Assembly: GCA_039800205.1 (NCBI GenBank)
Contig: JBDLRB010000189.1
Location: forward strand, 1 to 64,000
Origin: SYIM01 sp039800205
GTDB lineage: Bacteria > Pseudomonadota > Gammaproteobacteria > Burkholderiales > Burkholderiaceae_E
Length of the DNA stretch: 64,000 bases
Reading direction: 5' to 3'
In this document: positions 38,095 to 46,653 of the stretch, piece by piece
Position numbering within the stretch: the first letter of the stretch is position 1
How the letters are laid out: each line of letters opens with the position of its first letter
The notes under the pieces: generated by a model
The model's database searches: none
What the model saw: the letters and a program-made list of their open reading frames with translations, nothing else
Told to the model about the DNA's origin: nothing
Position numbers and translations under genes: made by a program

Positions 38095-38349
38095 TTCGCG
38101 TGTCATGCCCTCGATACGGGGGCGGCAGCGCACCTCGGCGTGAGGCCGGTTGGTGCGCCGCCGCAGGGCATCGAGGACGCGCTTTCGGTTGCCAGTCGGT
38201 TATTGGACCTTGGTGCACGACGACATCCGAATCATCAGGGTCGGTTGCGGCACGGTCTCTACTGGGGTGATGGTGAGCACGATCGGGCGGTGGCTGCAGT
38301 TGGTGTGCGGAGCTGGGACCCGCCGAGGCGCACCCCCCCGCTGTTCCTG

Positions 38350-38365
38350 TGTTTCACGTGAAACA
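38350..38365. promoter_or_regulatory. parS site 2
   Basis: Perfect TGTTTCACGTGAAACA, 271 bases right of site 1. It is flanked by GTTCC on the left and GG on the right, as in site 3, so the repeated unit extends beyond the core. Confidence 0.95.
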
Positions 38366-38577
38366 GGGGTCAGGGCGAGCGCCGGAGCGAAGGCCACCCG
38401 ATCGCTGTAGTGCCTGCAGGCCCGTTCGGTCGGACGGGCCGAGGGTTCGTAACTCGCCCCGCCGGGTCAGGCGGCCCCGCCGTGTGGGTGGCGGAGGGAC
38501 GCCGCTGCGGTCTGCGCTGCACGCTATACAAGGCCTTTCGCGCGGGCAGGATCCGCACACGACCTCCGAGGTTCCTG

Positions 38578-38593
38578 TGTTTCACGTGAAACA
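38578..38593. promoter_or_regulatory. parS site 3
   Basis: Perfect TGTTTCACGTGAAACA, 228 bases right of site 2 and 76 bases before mnmG. It shares the flanking GTTCC...GG with site 2. Confidence 0.95.
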
Positions 38594-38669
38594 GGAGGTC
38601 AGACCGTGCGCTACACATCCCGGGCGATTTCCGCTAGGATGCGCTCCCTTGTGTGGGTGAGGCACAGCA

Positions 38670-40571
38670 ATGAATTTCCCGAATGCATTCGATGTAATCG
38701 TGATCGGCGGCGGTCACGCCGGGACCGAGGCCGCGCTGGCTGCAGCACGAATGGGTTGTCGAACCTTGCTACTGACGCATAGCCTTGAAACCCTGGGCCA
38801 AATGAGCTGTAACCCCTCAATTGGTGGCATTGGTAAAGGCCATCTGGTCAAGGAGATTGATGCGCTTGGGGGCGCGATGGCCCAGGCGACCGATGAGGCC
38901 GGCATTCAGTTTCGGATACTGAATTCCAGCAAGGGCCCTGCGGTGCGCGCGACCCGGGCGCAGGCTGATCGAGTCTTGTATCGCCAGGCGATTCGTACCC
39001 GGCTCGAGCGGCAAGAGAATCTTTGGCTGTTCCAATCGGCCGTGGACGATCTGTTGGTTGAGCAGGGCAGGGTCGTGGGTGCGGTGACCCAGTTGGGTGT
39101 CCGCTTTTCGGCGCGCGCAGTCGTCCTGACGGTGGGCACCTTCCTGAACGGCTTGATCCATGTGGGCATGTCTCACCACAGCGCGGGTCGGGCGGGCGAC
39201 CCGCCGTCCATTGCGCTGGCGCAGCGCCTCAAGGCGCTCGATCTTCCGCAGGGTCGCCTCAAGACGGGTACCCCTCCTCGGATCGATGGGCGGACAATCG
39301 ATTTCAACGTGTGTGAGGAACAGCCGGGCGACCTCGACCCCGTCCCGGTGTTCTCCTTTCTGGGGCATCCTGAACAGCACCCCCGGCAATTGCCTTGCTG
39401 GATCACACACACTCAGGAGACGACGCACGACATTATTCGAGCCGGGCTGGACCGCAGTCCATTGTTTGCAGGGGTGATTGAGGGCGTCGGGCCGCGCTAC
39501 TGCCCATCGATCGAGGACAAGGTGCATCGATTTGCACACAAGAATTCGCACCAGATCTTCCTCGAGCCTGAAGGTCTGACGACCCACGAGTACTACCCAA
39601 ACGGGATTTCAACGAGTCTGCCTTTCGATGTACAGCTGGCACTGGTTCATTCCATACCGGGGCTCGAGAACGCACATCTTCTTCGCCCTGGATATGCCAT
39701 CGAGTACGACTATTTTGACCCCCGGGCCCTGCAGCCGTCTCTTGAGACCCGTTCACTGGCCGGGCTGTTTTTTGCGGGGCAAATCAACGGGACGACAGGC
39801 TATGAGGAGGCGGCTGCGCAGGGCATGCTGGCCGGGATCAATGCCGCGCGCCAGGTCACCCATCGGGAGCCGTGGGTGCCGCGACGGGATCAGGCCTACC
39901 TGGGGGTACTGGTCGATGATCTGGTCACGCAGGGGGTGTCCGAGCCCTACCGCATGTTTACCAGTCGTGCGGAGTACCGACTCAGTTTGCGCGAAGATAA
40001 CGCTGATCTGCGATTGACTGCGATCGGCCGCGAGCTCGGTTGCGTGGATGACGCCCGTTGGGACGCGTTTTGCCGTAAGCGCGATCGGATCGACGCCGAG
40101 ATGCAGCGGCTGCGGGACACCTGGATCAATCCGAAAATGTTCCCGCCTGAGCGCGCCCAGCAGCTTTTCGGCCAGGCGATTGAGCGCGAATACAACCTGG
40201 CGGATATGTTGCGTCGGCCCGAGGTGTCGTATGCGGCCATCGCCGAGGCCATGCCCGGTGCGCCTGATGCTTCCGAGGTCATCGAGCAGGTCGAAATCCA
40301 GGTGAAATACTCGGGCTACATCGCTCGTCAACAAGTGGAGATCGAACGCCAGGAGCGTCACGAGACCCTCGCGCTGCCTGAGGATCTGGATTACTTTGCG
40401 GTTCGCGGCCTATCCATCGAAGTGCAGCAAAAGCTCACGAAGTCTCGTCCGCAAACCCTGGGGCAGGCCGGACGTATTTCGGGCATCACCCCTGCGGCCC
40501 TGTCACTTTTGCGCATCCACCTGAAGAAGCGGTCAGCGCCGCGTTCAGACCCCCGTTCCCATGCGGCCTGA
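38670..40571 (+). CDS. mnmG: tRNA uridine-5-carboxymethylaminomethyl modification enzyme MnmG (GidA)
   Basis: FAD-binding partner of MnmE in wobble-uridine modification, 633 residues. It has the N-terminal dinucleotide motif IGGGHAGTEAALAAARMG, MSCNPSIGGIGKGHLVKEIDALGG, KGPAVRATRAQADR, the catalytic-cysteine region YCPSIEDKVHRF, and NGTTGYEEAAAQG. The C-terminal helical domain ends with ITPAALSLLRIHLKK. A GAGG ribosome site lies about 10 bases upstream. It heads mnmG-rsmG-parA-parB, the order usual in proteobacteria near the origin. Confidence 0.98.
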   Translation: MNFPNAFDVIVIGGGHAGTEAALAAARMGCRTLLLTHSLETLGQMSCNPSIGGIGKGHLVKEIDALGGAMAQATDEAGIQFRILNSSKGPAVRATRAQADRVLYRQAIRTRLERQENLWLFQSAVDDLLVEQGRVVGAVTQLGVRFSARAVVLTVGTFLNGLIHVGMSHHSAGRAGDPPSIALAQRLKALDLPQGRLKTGTPPRIDGRTIDFNVCEEQPGDLDPVPVFSFLGHPEQHPRQLPCWITHTQETTHDIIRAGLDRSPLFAGVIEGVGPRYCPSIEDKVHRFAHKNSHQIFLEPEGLTTHEYYPNGISTSLPFDVQLALVHSIPGLENAHLLRPGYAIEYDYFDPRALQPSLETRSLAGLFFAGQINGTTGYEEAAAQGMLAGINAARQVTHREPWVPRRDQAYLGVLVDDLVTQGVSEPYRMFTSRAEYRLSLREDNADLRLTAIGRELGCVDDARWDAFCRKRDRIDAEMQRLRDTWINPKMFPPERAQQLFGQAIEREYNLADMLRRPEVSYAAIAEAMPGAPDASEVIEQVEIQVKYSGYIARQQVEIERQERHETLALPEDLDYFAVRGLSIEVQQKLTKSRPQTLGQAGRISGITPAALSLLRIHLKKRSAPRSDPRSHAA

Positions 40572-40577
40572 TTGCTG

Positions 40578-41306
40578 ATGTCTGTCGGCGCCAAACAGCA
40601 GACCGGTTCGCATGATGTTCGGCGTGGCGCCGACACGGAACCGCTCGCGCAGGGTCTCGCCGAGGGCTTGGCGGGTCTCGGGCTTGCAATCGCGCCACAG
40701 GCGCAGGCAAAACTGCTGCAGTACTGTGCACTGCTGATCAAGTGGAATCGGGTCTACAACCTGTCAGCGATCCGGGAACCCGGGCGCATCCTCACCCATC
40801 ACCTGCTGGACAGTCTCGCGGTGCTCAAGCGTATTCAAGAGGATCCCGCGTTGGGCGACACCCGCTGCCGCGTGCTCGATGTGGGGAGTGGCGCAGGCCT
40901 GCCCGGCATCCCCCTTGCCCTTGCGTGCGATTCGCTGGAGCTTGAACTGGTGGAACCCGTGGGCAAGAAGGCCGCGTTTCTTCGCCAATCCGTGATCGAA
41001 CTCGGACTATCAGCACGAGTGACGGTCCATGCCCACCCGGTCGAGCAGATTGACCGGCGCCAGCCGGATCTGATCATCTGTCGCGCCTTTGCCAGCCTCG
41101 CCGATTATGTCCGGTCGATTGAGGGCCAACTGGAGTCGAAGACCCGGATTTGGGCGATGAAGGGTAAATACCCGAGCGATGAGATCTCTGCCCTGGATGC
41201 GCCGTGGCGTGTCGACTGGGTTTATCCTCTCGAAGTACCCGGCGTCGACGGCGAGCGCCATCTTCTTGAACTGACACGATCCCCGCGCCTTGCGCCGGAG
41301 GGCTGA
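40578..41306 (+). CDS. rsmG: 16S rRNA (guanine-527-N7)-methyltransferase RsmG (GidB)
   Basis: SAM-dependent methyltransferase of 242 residues acting on G527 of 16S rRNA. It contains LIKWNRVYNLSAIREP, HLLDSLAVL, the SAM loop VLDVGSGAGLPGIPLAL, ELVEPVGKKAAFLRQ and CRAFASLADY. ATG at 40578 is chosen; the frame is also open from TTG at 40572, directly after mnmG. About 30 poorly conserved residues precede the domain. It ends two bases before parA, so translation is probably coupled. Confidence 0.96.
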   Translation: MSVGAKQQTGSHDVRRGADTEPLAQGLAEGLAGLGLAIAPQAQAKLLQYCALLIKWNRVYNLSAIREPGRILTHHLLDSLAVLKRIQEDPALGDTRCRVLDVGSGAGLPGIPLALACDSLELELVEPVGKKAAFLRQSVIELGLSARVTVHAHPVEQIDRRQPDLIICRAFASLADYVRSIEGQLESKTRIWAMKGKYPSDEISALDAPWRVDWVYPLEVPGVDGERHLLELTRSPRLAPEG

Positions 41307-41308
41307 GC

Positions 41309-42130
41309 ATGGCTCGAATCCTAGCAATCGCAAATCAGAAGGGTGGGGTGGGCAAGACCACAACCAGCGTCAATCTGTCTGCGGCCTTGGCCCAGTTGGG
41401 GCGTCGTGTCCTGCTGGTCGACCTCGACCCGCAGGGTAATGCCACGACCGGGAGCGGGATCGACAAGCGCGGTTTGGCCGGTGGGGTCTATCCGGTCCTG
41501 ATCGGACAGCAGACGGTCGAGCAGGCGGCCTTGCCCGCGGGCTCGGGAGGCTATGCGGTGCTTGCCGCCAATCGTGAGCTGGCCGGTGCGGAGATCGACC
41601 TGGTTGATCTCGACGCCCGCGAGCGTCGCCTTGCTCAGGCGCTGAGCGTCGTGGATCGACAGTACGATCATGTGGTGATCGATTGCCCGCCCTCCCTGTC
41701 CTTGCTCACGCTGAATGGTCTGTGCGCGGCCCGCGACGTGATGATTCCGATGCAGTGCGAATACTATGCGCTTGAGGGCCTTTCAGACCTGGTCAATACG
41801 CTTCGGAAAGTGCGTGCTAACTTCAATCCCTCTCTCGAAATTCTGGGCTTGTTACGTGTGATGTACGATCCCCGGATCGCACTGGCCCAGCAAGTGGCGG
41901 CGCAACTCGAACAGCACTTCGGGTCGCGCGTCTTCAGCGCCGTCATCCCACGCAACGTTCGCCTCGCCGAAGCCCCCAGCCATGGCCAGCCTGGGCTGAT
42001 CTACGATCCGGGTTCTCGGGGTGCCCAGGCGTATCTGGCGTGCGCTCGCGAATTGCTGGCCCGGCTCGACGCCGAGCAGAGCGCCCCACCGAAGGCGTCT
42101 CGCCCAACGCGAAAGGAATCCTCAACATGA
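41309..42130 (+). CDS. parA: chromosome partitioning ATPase ParA (Soj)
   Basis: Deviant Walker ATPase of 273 residues that drives origin segregation with ParB. The Walker A motif is K11-GGVGKTT, with the signature first lysine, then LLVDLDPQGNATTG, VVIDCPPSLSLLTLN (Walker B) and PMQCEYYALEGL. The short N-terminus is that of chromosomal (type Ib-like) ParA without an added DNA-binding domain. It overlaps parB by four bases (ATGA). Confidence 0.97.
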   Translation: MARILAIANQKGGVGKTTTSVNLSAALAQLGRRVLLVDLDPQGNATTGSGIDKRGLAGGVYPVLIGQQTVEQAALPAGSGGYAVLAANRELAGAEIDLVDLDARERRLAQALSVVDRQYDHVVIDCPPSLSLLTLNGLCAARDVMIPMQCEYYALEGLSDLVNTLRKVRANFNPSLEILGLLRVMYDPRIALAQQVAAQLEQHFGSRVFSAVIPRNVRLAEAPSHGQPGLIYDPGSRGAQAYLACARELLARLDAEQSAPPKASRPTRKESST

Positions 42131-43041
42131 GTCGAAGTCGAACCAAGGGCTTGGGACGGGGGCTCGATACCCTCCTGGGTCAGGATGTCGTTGTGGCCGC
42201 TTCTCCCTCGGACGCTGCAAGTGAGGGGCTGCGAGACGTGTCCCTGGATGCACTGGTGCCGGGTCGATATCAGCCCCGTACCCGGATGGATGAGTCGGCC
42301 CTGCAGGAGCTGGCCGCATCGATTCGTCAGCATGGCCTCATGCAACCGATCGTTGTCCGCGCATTGCCCGCCTCAAAATGGGAGATCATCGCCGGCGAGC
42401 GCCGTTTTCGTGCCGCCCGCCTGGCCGGCCTCGCACAGGTTCCCGTCCTGGTTCGCCAGGTTGCCGATCAGGACGCGCTCGCCCTGGCGCTGATCGAGAA
42501 CATCCAGCGCGAAGATCTCAACCCCCTTGAAGAAGCCCGGGCGATTCGTCGATTGATCGATGAATTCGGATATACGCATGAGCAGGCGGCCGAGTCGATC
42601 GGTCGGTCCCGCAGCGCCACCAGTAACCTGCTGCGTCTGTTACAGCTGGCCGAGCCCGTGCAGACGATGTTGCTGGCGGGCGATCTGGAGATGGGGCATG
42701 CTCGTGCGCTGCTGCCCTTGCCGGCTGCTCGACAGACGATGTTGGCCGCCGAGATCCACGCCCGACGTATGTCGGTTCGAGACGCCGAGCGCCTTGCACA
42801 GCGCCATCTCGCCGAATCCGAGGCGAGCCGTACGTCTCCTGCACGGGGTCCGGCTGCGCAGGGATCGCATGCGAGGGACATTGCGCGAATCGAAGAGCGG
42901 CTGGCCGACCTGCTCGCGACCCGAGTCCAGATCCGCCAGGGGGCGCGCGGCACGGGCACCCTGACCGTGCATTTCAGCGATAGCCAACACTTTGGCGCCT
43001 TGATCGAGCGGCTGACGCTCAACGCCGCACTGGACGACTAG
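42127..43041 (+). CDS. parB: chromosome partitioning protein ParB (Spo0J)
   Basis: CTP-dependent DNA clamp of 304 residues that loads at parS. The N-terminal KGLGRGLDTLLG contacts ParA. The CTP-binding/ParB-Srx domain shows PGRYQPRTRMDESALQELA, the GERRFRAA box near residue 90, and ENIQREDLNPLEEA. The helix-turn-helix (THEQAAESIGRSRSATSNLLRLL) reads parS, and a C-terminal dimerisation domain ends the chain. The ATG overlaps the parA stop and has AAAGGA upstream. Cognate parS sites lie 3.5-4 kb upstream. Confidence 0.97.
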   Translation: MSRSRTKGLGRGLDTLLGQDVVVAASPSDAASEGLRDVSLDALVPGRYQPRTRMDESALQELAASIRQHGLMQPIVVRALPASKWEIIAGERRFRAARLAGLAQVPVLVRQVADQDALALALIENIQREDLNPLEEARAIRRLIDEFGYTHEQAAESIGRSRSATSNLLRLLQLAEPVQTMLLAGDLEMGHARALLPLPAARQTMLAAEIHARRMSVRDAERLAQRHLAESEASRTSPARGPAAQGSHARDIARIEERLADLLATRVQIRQGARGTGTLTVHFSDSQHFGALIERLTLNAALDD

Positions 43042-43062
43042 CCCCGCGGCGCGGGCTGAGGG

Positions 43063-44181
43063 TCAGATCCCGCGGCCCCGCTGGGTGCGCGCGAGATAGT
43101 CTGCCCGATCGATGGACTGGATCTCAACCTCGCGAAGGGCCCCCTCCTGGAGCACGCGAAGCGTCAGCCGAGTGCCCGCTGGCCCGGTCGCCTGGATTCG
43201 CCGGTACATCTCAGTCTGATCGGACACACGCGCCTGGCCGACTTCGAGCACGATCGCACCCTTCGTCAGACCACTGCGTGCGGCCGGACTGTCTGCCTGG
43301 ACACGGGTGACGATCAGGTTGCCGTGGATCAACTCGGTCTGTATCCCAAGCCACGGCTGCGCATTCTGGCTCCGTCGGCCCTTTTCGATTAATTCGGCCA
43401 GCACGGGTTTGACCAGATTGACGGGGACGTACAGGTTGCCCGGAACGCCTGCACGGTCTGCCGCCGCATCCTGAACCACCATCGAACCGATCCCGATCAG
43501 CTTGCCATCCCGCGCGAACAAGGCCGCACCACTCCAGTTGTTGACGGGCGGAAACGTGAAGAGCGGCTTCTCGAGCAGATATTCCCAGCCGCCGACAAAG
43601 GGCTTTCTGGAAAGCACCATCAGCTCGGTGATCTCGCGTTCGCCCTGGCCGAGCGTCAACACGTGGCTTCGCTCTGAAACCGCATCCGAATCACCTAGCT
43701 CAAGGGGTTCGATCCGCAGGGGTAGCAGGGTCCGGACGAGCCCGAAGCCACTCTGGTGGTCGTACGCCGCAGTCGTGGCTGGAATGCGACGGCCCTGAGG
43801 CGTGACGATGTCAATCTTGTCGGTTTCAAGGACCAGATAACCGATGGTCAACACGACGTTCTCACCGATCACCACGCCGGTCCCGAGGCGATTGCGCCCG
43901 AGTGAAGCCGTCGCTGCGGAATCGGCCGGTGCGTGCGCTTCGATCCGAACGACCGCAGCCATCAGCGCACCGGTGTCGGGCCGCGTGCGCACATCGCCCG
44001 GCCGCGTCTGCGGCGTGACCGGTGTGCCGGGTGGGGTGAGGCTCGATGAGCGTCCGTCACGTTCCGGGGCGGCCGCAAGAGGCCGCGACAGGCCGATGGC
44101 CAGAAGCCCCGCAACACACATCGCCCCGAGTGCGATGGACACTCGCCCGATGCGCCCGGGCGATACAGCTGAACGGAACAT
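43063..44181 (-). CDS. HtrA/DegP-like PDZ protein with a degenerate protease triad
   Basis: Envelope protein of 372 residues. A membrane anchor or signal segment (about 13-36), a Pro/Thr-rich linker, a chymotrypsin-fold domain (about 75-255) and a C-terminal PDZ domain (about 270-360, PWLGIQTELIHGNLIVTRV...SGLTKGAIVLEV) resemble DegP/DegS. The His motif, normally LTNAHVV, is LTIGYLV, and the Asp region, normally DLALL, is SGFGLVR. The Ser motif survives as NNWSGAAL. It is thus probably a pseudoprotease acting as chaperone or sensor. It is divergent from the atp operon, with about 100 bases to the atp promoter. Confidence 0.82.
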   Translation of the reverse strand: MFRSAVSPGRIGRVSIALGAMCVAGLLAIGLSRPLAAAPERDGRSSSLTPPGTPVTPQTRPGDVRTRPDTGALMAAVVRIEAHAPADSAATASLGRNRLGTGVVIGENVVLTIGYLVLETDKIDIVTPQGRRIPATTAAYDHQSGFGLVRTLLPLRIEPLELGDSDAVSERSHVLTLGQGEREITELMVLSRKPFVGGWEYLLEKPLFTFPPVNNWSGAALFARDGKLIGIGSMVVQDAAADRAGVPGNLYVPVNLVKPVLAELIEKGRRSQNAQPWLGIQTELIHGNLIVTRVQADSPAARSGLTKGAIVLEVGQARVSDQTEMYRRIQATGPAGTRLTLRVLQEGALREVEIQSIDRADYLARTQRGRGI

Positions 44182-44550
44182 CTTGGGTACTCCGGAGAAG
44201 AGTCAATCATTGTCCACGCCGATCGACCGAAGACAGGAGAATCCCCGCATCCTGGACTCCGCCGATTCAGGTGAATTTGACCACACCGCACCCGCATGTT
44301 AAAATTAAGGGCTTTTTGCAGTGCGCAATGAATTTTGTCACGCCGACGCTGTTACTCCAGTCGTTCGGTCACCGCTTGCGGTCGAGTGCGGTCAACGGGG
44401 CGGCCGGAGGTGAGTGTGCGGAACGCGGTTTCGGGGGTGCCCGGGCCGGGAAACGCTGATCCACGGTCGAAGCACGCTGAGACACAAAATCAGGGCACAC
44501 TCAGAAAGCGCCGGATCGTTCGGTCGGGGGGTCGCGGGTCAGGTGGTCCG
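44182..44550. other. intergenic region and long leader of the atp operon
   Basis: Contains the atp promoter and then about 240 untranslated bases before atpI. A frame in phase with atpI is open from 44335, but it is Arg/Gly-rich without family resemblance and is taken as non-coding. No clear hairpin ladder or riboswitch was recognised. The start region of the divergent DegP-like gene occupies the left end. Confidence 0.5.
44277..44305 (+). promoter_or_regulatory. atp operon promoter
   Basis: TTGACC (44277-44282) and TAAAAT (44300-44305) are spaced by 17 bases and both match sigma-70 consensus at 5 of 6. Transcription would start near 44312 and cover atpI to atpC. Confidence 0.65.
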
Positions 44551-44895
44551 ATGTCTGCGGTAATTGGTATCCAGTTGTTGGTCTTGTGTCTTGTTGCGTC
44601 AGTCACGGCCGCATTCTGGGGGTCCGTTCAGGCAGTGCATCTGGTCCTGGGGGGGTTGGCAGCCTGGGTGCCCAATGCGCTCTTCGCGCTACGGCTCGCA
44701 CTGTCCAGGCATCAGCGTCCCGAGTCTGGCCCGGTCATCTTCTTCGTCGGTGAATTTGCAAAGATTGGCGTGACGGTCGGGTTGATGGCCCTCACGGTGT
44801 TGAATGTGCCGGATCTGAACTGGCTCGCCTGGTTGGTGGGCCTGATTGTGGTGGTCAAGGCACAGTTGTTGTTGGGCGTGCGGGCCTTGATCTGA
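44551..44895 (+). CDS. atpI: ATP synthase protein I
   Basis: Small membrane protein of 114 residues with four predicted helices (about 4-24, 26-46, 63-83 and 88-108), ending in VVVKAQLLLGVRALI. It has the size and hydropathy of AtpI, an assembly helper for the c-ring. ATG at 44551 has AGGTGG upstream. It is the first gene of the atp operon; atpB follows 70 bases downstream. Confidence 0.85.
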   Translation: MSAVIGIQLLVLCLVASVTAAFWGSVQAVHLVLGGLAAWVPNALFALRLALSRHQRPESGPVIFFVGEFAKIGVTVGLMALTVLNVPDLNWLAWLVGLIVVVKAQLLLGVRALI

Positions 44896-44965
44896 GCGGC
44901 ATGCTCTTGGGTTTTCGTGTTCGACAGGCGTTTGGTTTTTTGGACTTCTTCAGGCGGAACTAGAC

Positions 44966-45805
44966 ATGGCAGCAGCTGCGAGCGCTCCCACTCCATCCGA
45001 GTACATCGTCCACCATCTGGCGCACCTCAACTCTTCCGGCGCTGCCCAGAAGAGCATCGTCGATTTCACGGTCATCAACTTTGACACGGTGTTCTACTCC
45101 GTCCTGACGGCCGCCCTCGCCGGTTGGCTGATGTACCTGGCGGCCCGTCGGGTTCATGCAGGCGTGCCGGACCGTTTCCTGGGCGCGATCGAATCTCTGG
45201 TTGAGATGGTGCACGAGCAGGCCCGTTCAATCGTCAAGGGTGATATCTCCTACATCGCGCCGCTGGCGCTATGCTCTTTTCTCTGGATCGTCCTGATGAA
45301 CACGATGGACCTGATCCCGGTTGACCTGCTGCCCCGGGTGGGCGAGCTTCTGGGTCTCCACTACATGCGGGTGGTGCCGACCGCCGATCTCAACGGGACC
45401 TTGTCACTGGCCCTGGTCATTCTGGGTTTGTCGATTTACTACGGCATCAAGGTCAAGGGCCTGGGACACTTCCTGCACGAGCTCGTGACGGCGCCCTTTG
45501 GGACCTCCAGGAACCCGATCTTCGCAATCGTGCTGGGGGCGATCAACCTGGTGATGCAACTGATCGAGTACCTCGCCAAGACCGTGTCGCTCGGCATGCG
45601 GTTGTTCGGCAACATGTTTGCCGGCGAGCTGGTCTTCATGCTGATTGCGCTCCTGGGCGCGACGGCCACCTGGTGGGGCTTTGGCCTTCACTTTGTCACG
45701 GGTCTGGGCTGGGCGATTTTCCACATTCTGGTCATCGCGCTTCAAGGGTTCATCTTCATGATGCTGACCCTCGTTTATCTGGGCCAGGCACACGAAGCAC
45801 ACTGA
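44966..45805 (+). CDS. atpB: F1Fo ATP synthase subunit a
   Basis: Proton-channel subunit of 279 residues with five or six membrane helices. The essential arginine lies in SLGMRLFGNMFAGE near residue 211, and NTMDLIPVDLLP and the C-terminal ALQGFIFMMLTLVYLG are family features. It forms the half-channels next to the c-ring in the inner membrane. About 70 bases separate it from the following atpE. Confidence 0.97.
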   Translation: MAAAASAPTPSEYIVHHLAHLNSSGAAQKSIVDFTVINFDTVFYSVLTAALAGWLMYLAARRVHAGVPDRFLGAIESLVEMVHEQARSIVKGDISYIAPLALCSFLWIVLMNTMDLIPVDLLPRVGELLGLHYMRVVPTADLNGTLSLALVILGLSIYYGIKVKGLGHFLHELVTAPFGTSRNPIFAIVLGAINLVMQLIEYLAKTVSLGMRLFGNMFAGELVFMLIALLGATATWWGFGLHFVTGLGWAIFHILVIALQGFIFMMLTLVYLGQAHEAH

Positions 45806-45878
45806 GTGACGGTTCGCCGTCACCGAACATCGATTCTCAACCACTGTCCACAAATCGGAACTTTCACTAGGAGTCATC

Positions 45879-46121
45879 ATGACCAACGTTGCTCTCGTCG
45901 CGATTGCCTGCGGACTGATCATCGGACTGGGCGCCCTCGGGGCCTGTATCGGGATCGGCATGATGGGCGGCAAGTACATCGAGGGTGCAGCCCGGCAACC
46001 CGAGCTGATGGACAAGCTGCAGACCAAGATGTTTCTGCTGGCTGGCCTGATCGATGCCGCATTCCTGATCGGCGTCGGTATTGCGATGATGTTCGCCTTC
46101 GCCAACCCGTTCCAGGGCTGA
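45879..46121 (+). CDS. atpE: F1Fo ATP synthase subunit c
   Basis: Rotor-ring proteolipid of 80 residues with two helices and a polar RQP loop (R39-Q40-P41). The proton-binding acid is D59 in LLAGLIDAAFLIGVG, as in E. coli, not Glu. No sodium-ligand pattern is seen, so proton coupling is expected. An AGGAG ribosome site lies 7 bases upstream, suitable for the high expression this subunit needs. Confidence 0.98.
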   Translation: MTNVALVAIACGLIIGLGALGACIGIGMMGGKYIEGAARQPELMDKLQTKMFLLAGLIDAAFLIGVGIAMMFAFANPFQG

Positions 46122-46161
46122 GCCTGGTTTTGGTCAACGTCTATCCTGAAGGGGGTCGTTC

Positions 46162-46635
46162 GTGAATCTCAACGCGACGCTCATCGCCCAGATCATCGTA
46201 TTCCTTGCGCTGTGGTGGTTTACCGCCCGATTCGTCTGGCCGCCGATTACCAAGGCGCTTGACGAGCGCAGCCAGCGAATCGCCGCGGGTCTCGCCGCCG
46301 CTGACAAGGCCAAGTCCGAATTGCGGGCCGCCGAGTTGCGGGTCGAGCAGGAACTGGCCCAGGCCCGCGCGGGCGCGGCCGACGTCCGGTCGGCGGCTGA
46401 AAAGCAGGCCGCGCAACTGATCGACCGTGCCCGGGAAGAGGCCGCTGCGATCGTTGCGGCCGCCCGAAAAGCCGCAGAAGACGAAGCCGTGCTCGCCTCC
46501 CAGAAAGCGCGCGAGCAGCTGCGCGAACAAGTCGCGTTACTGGCTGTCGCGGGCGCCGAGCGCATCCTGCGGACAGAGATTGACGCGGCCCGGCACGGTG
46601 ACCTGCTGGCCCACCTGAAATCCGAGCTCCGCTGA
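46162..46635 (+). CDS. atpF: F1Fo ATP synthase subunit b
   Basis: Peripheral-stalk subunit of 157 residues. One N-terminal membrane helix (LIAQIIVFLALWWFTARFVW) is followed by a long Ala/Glu/Arg-rich coiled coil that dimerises and reaches the delta subunit. The start is GTG at 46162, 40 bases after atpE with GGGGG upstream. Length is typical. Confidence 0.96.
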   Translation: MNLNATLIAQIIVFLALWWFTARFVWPPITKALDERSQRIAAGLAAADKAKSELRAAELRVEQELAQARAGAADVRSAAEKQAAQLIDRAREEAAAIVAAARKAAEDEAVLASQKAREQLREQVALLAVAGAERILRTEIDAARHGDLLAHLKSELR

Positions 46636-46653
46636 GCGATACAGGAATCCGTC

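Larger units (their letters stand above)
38033..38669. other. non-coding centromere region between the LhgO-like gene and mnmG
   Basis: About 640 bases with no convincing gene. Short open frames on both strands run straight through the parS palindromes, lack ribosome sites and match nothing known. The stretch holds three perfect parS sites. The mnmG promoter probably lies at its right end (TAGGAT at 38634-38639 is a possible -10, with no clear -35). Confidence 0.75.

Noticed and set aside
38059..38660. Short frames in the parS region (about 100 residues each)
   Set aside because: They read through the parS palindromes, have no ribosome site and contain no recognisable protein pattern.
44335..44550. 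72-residue N-terminal extension of AtpI
   Set aside because: Arg/Gly-rich without family resemblance; the internal ATG at 44551 has a ribosome site and gives normal AtpI length.
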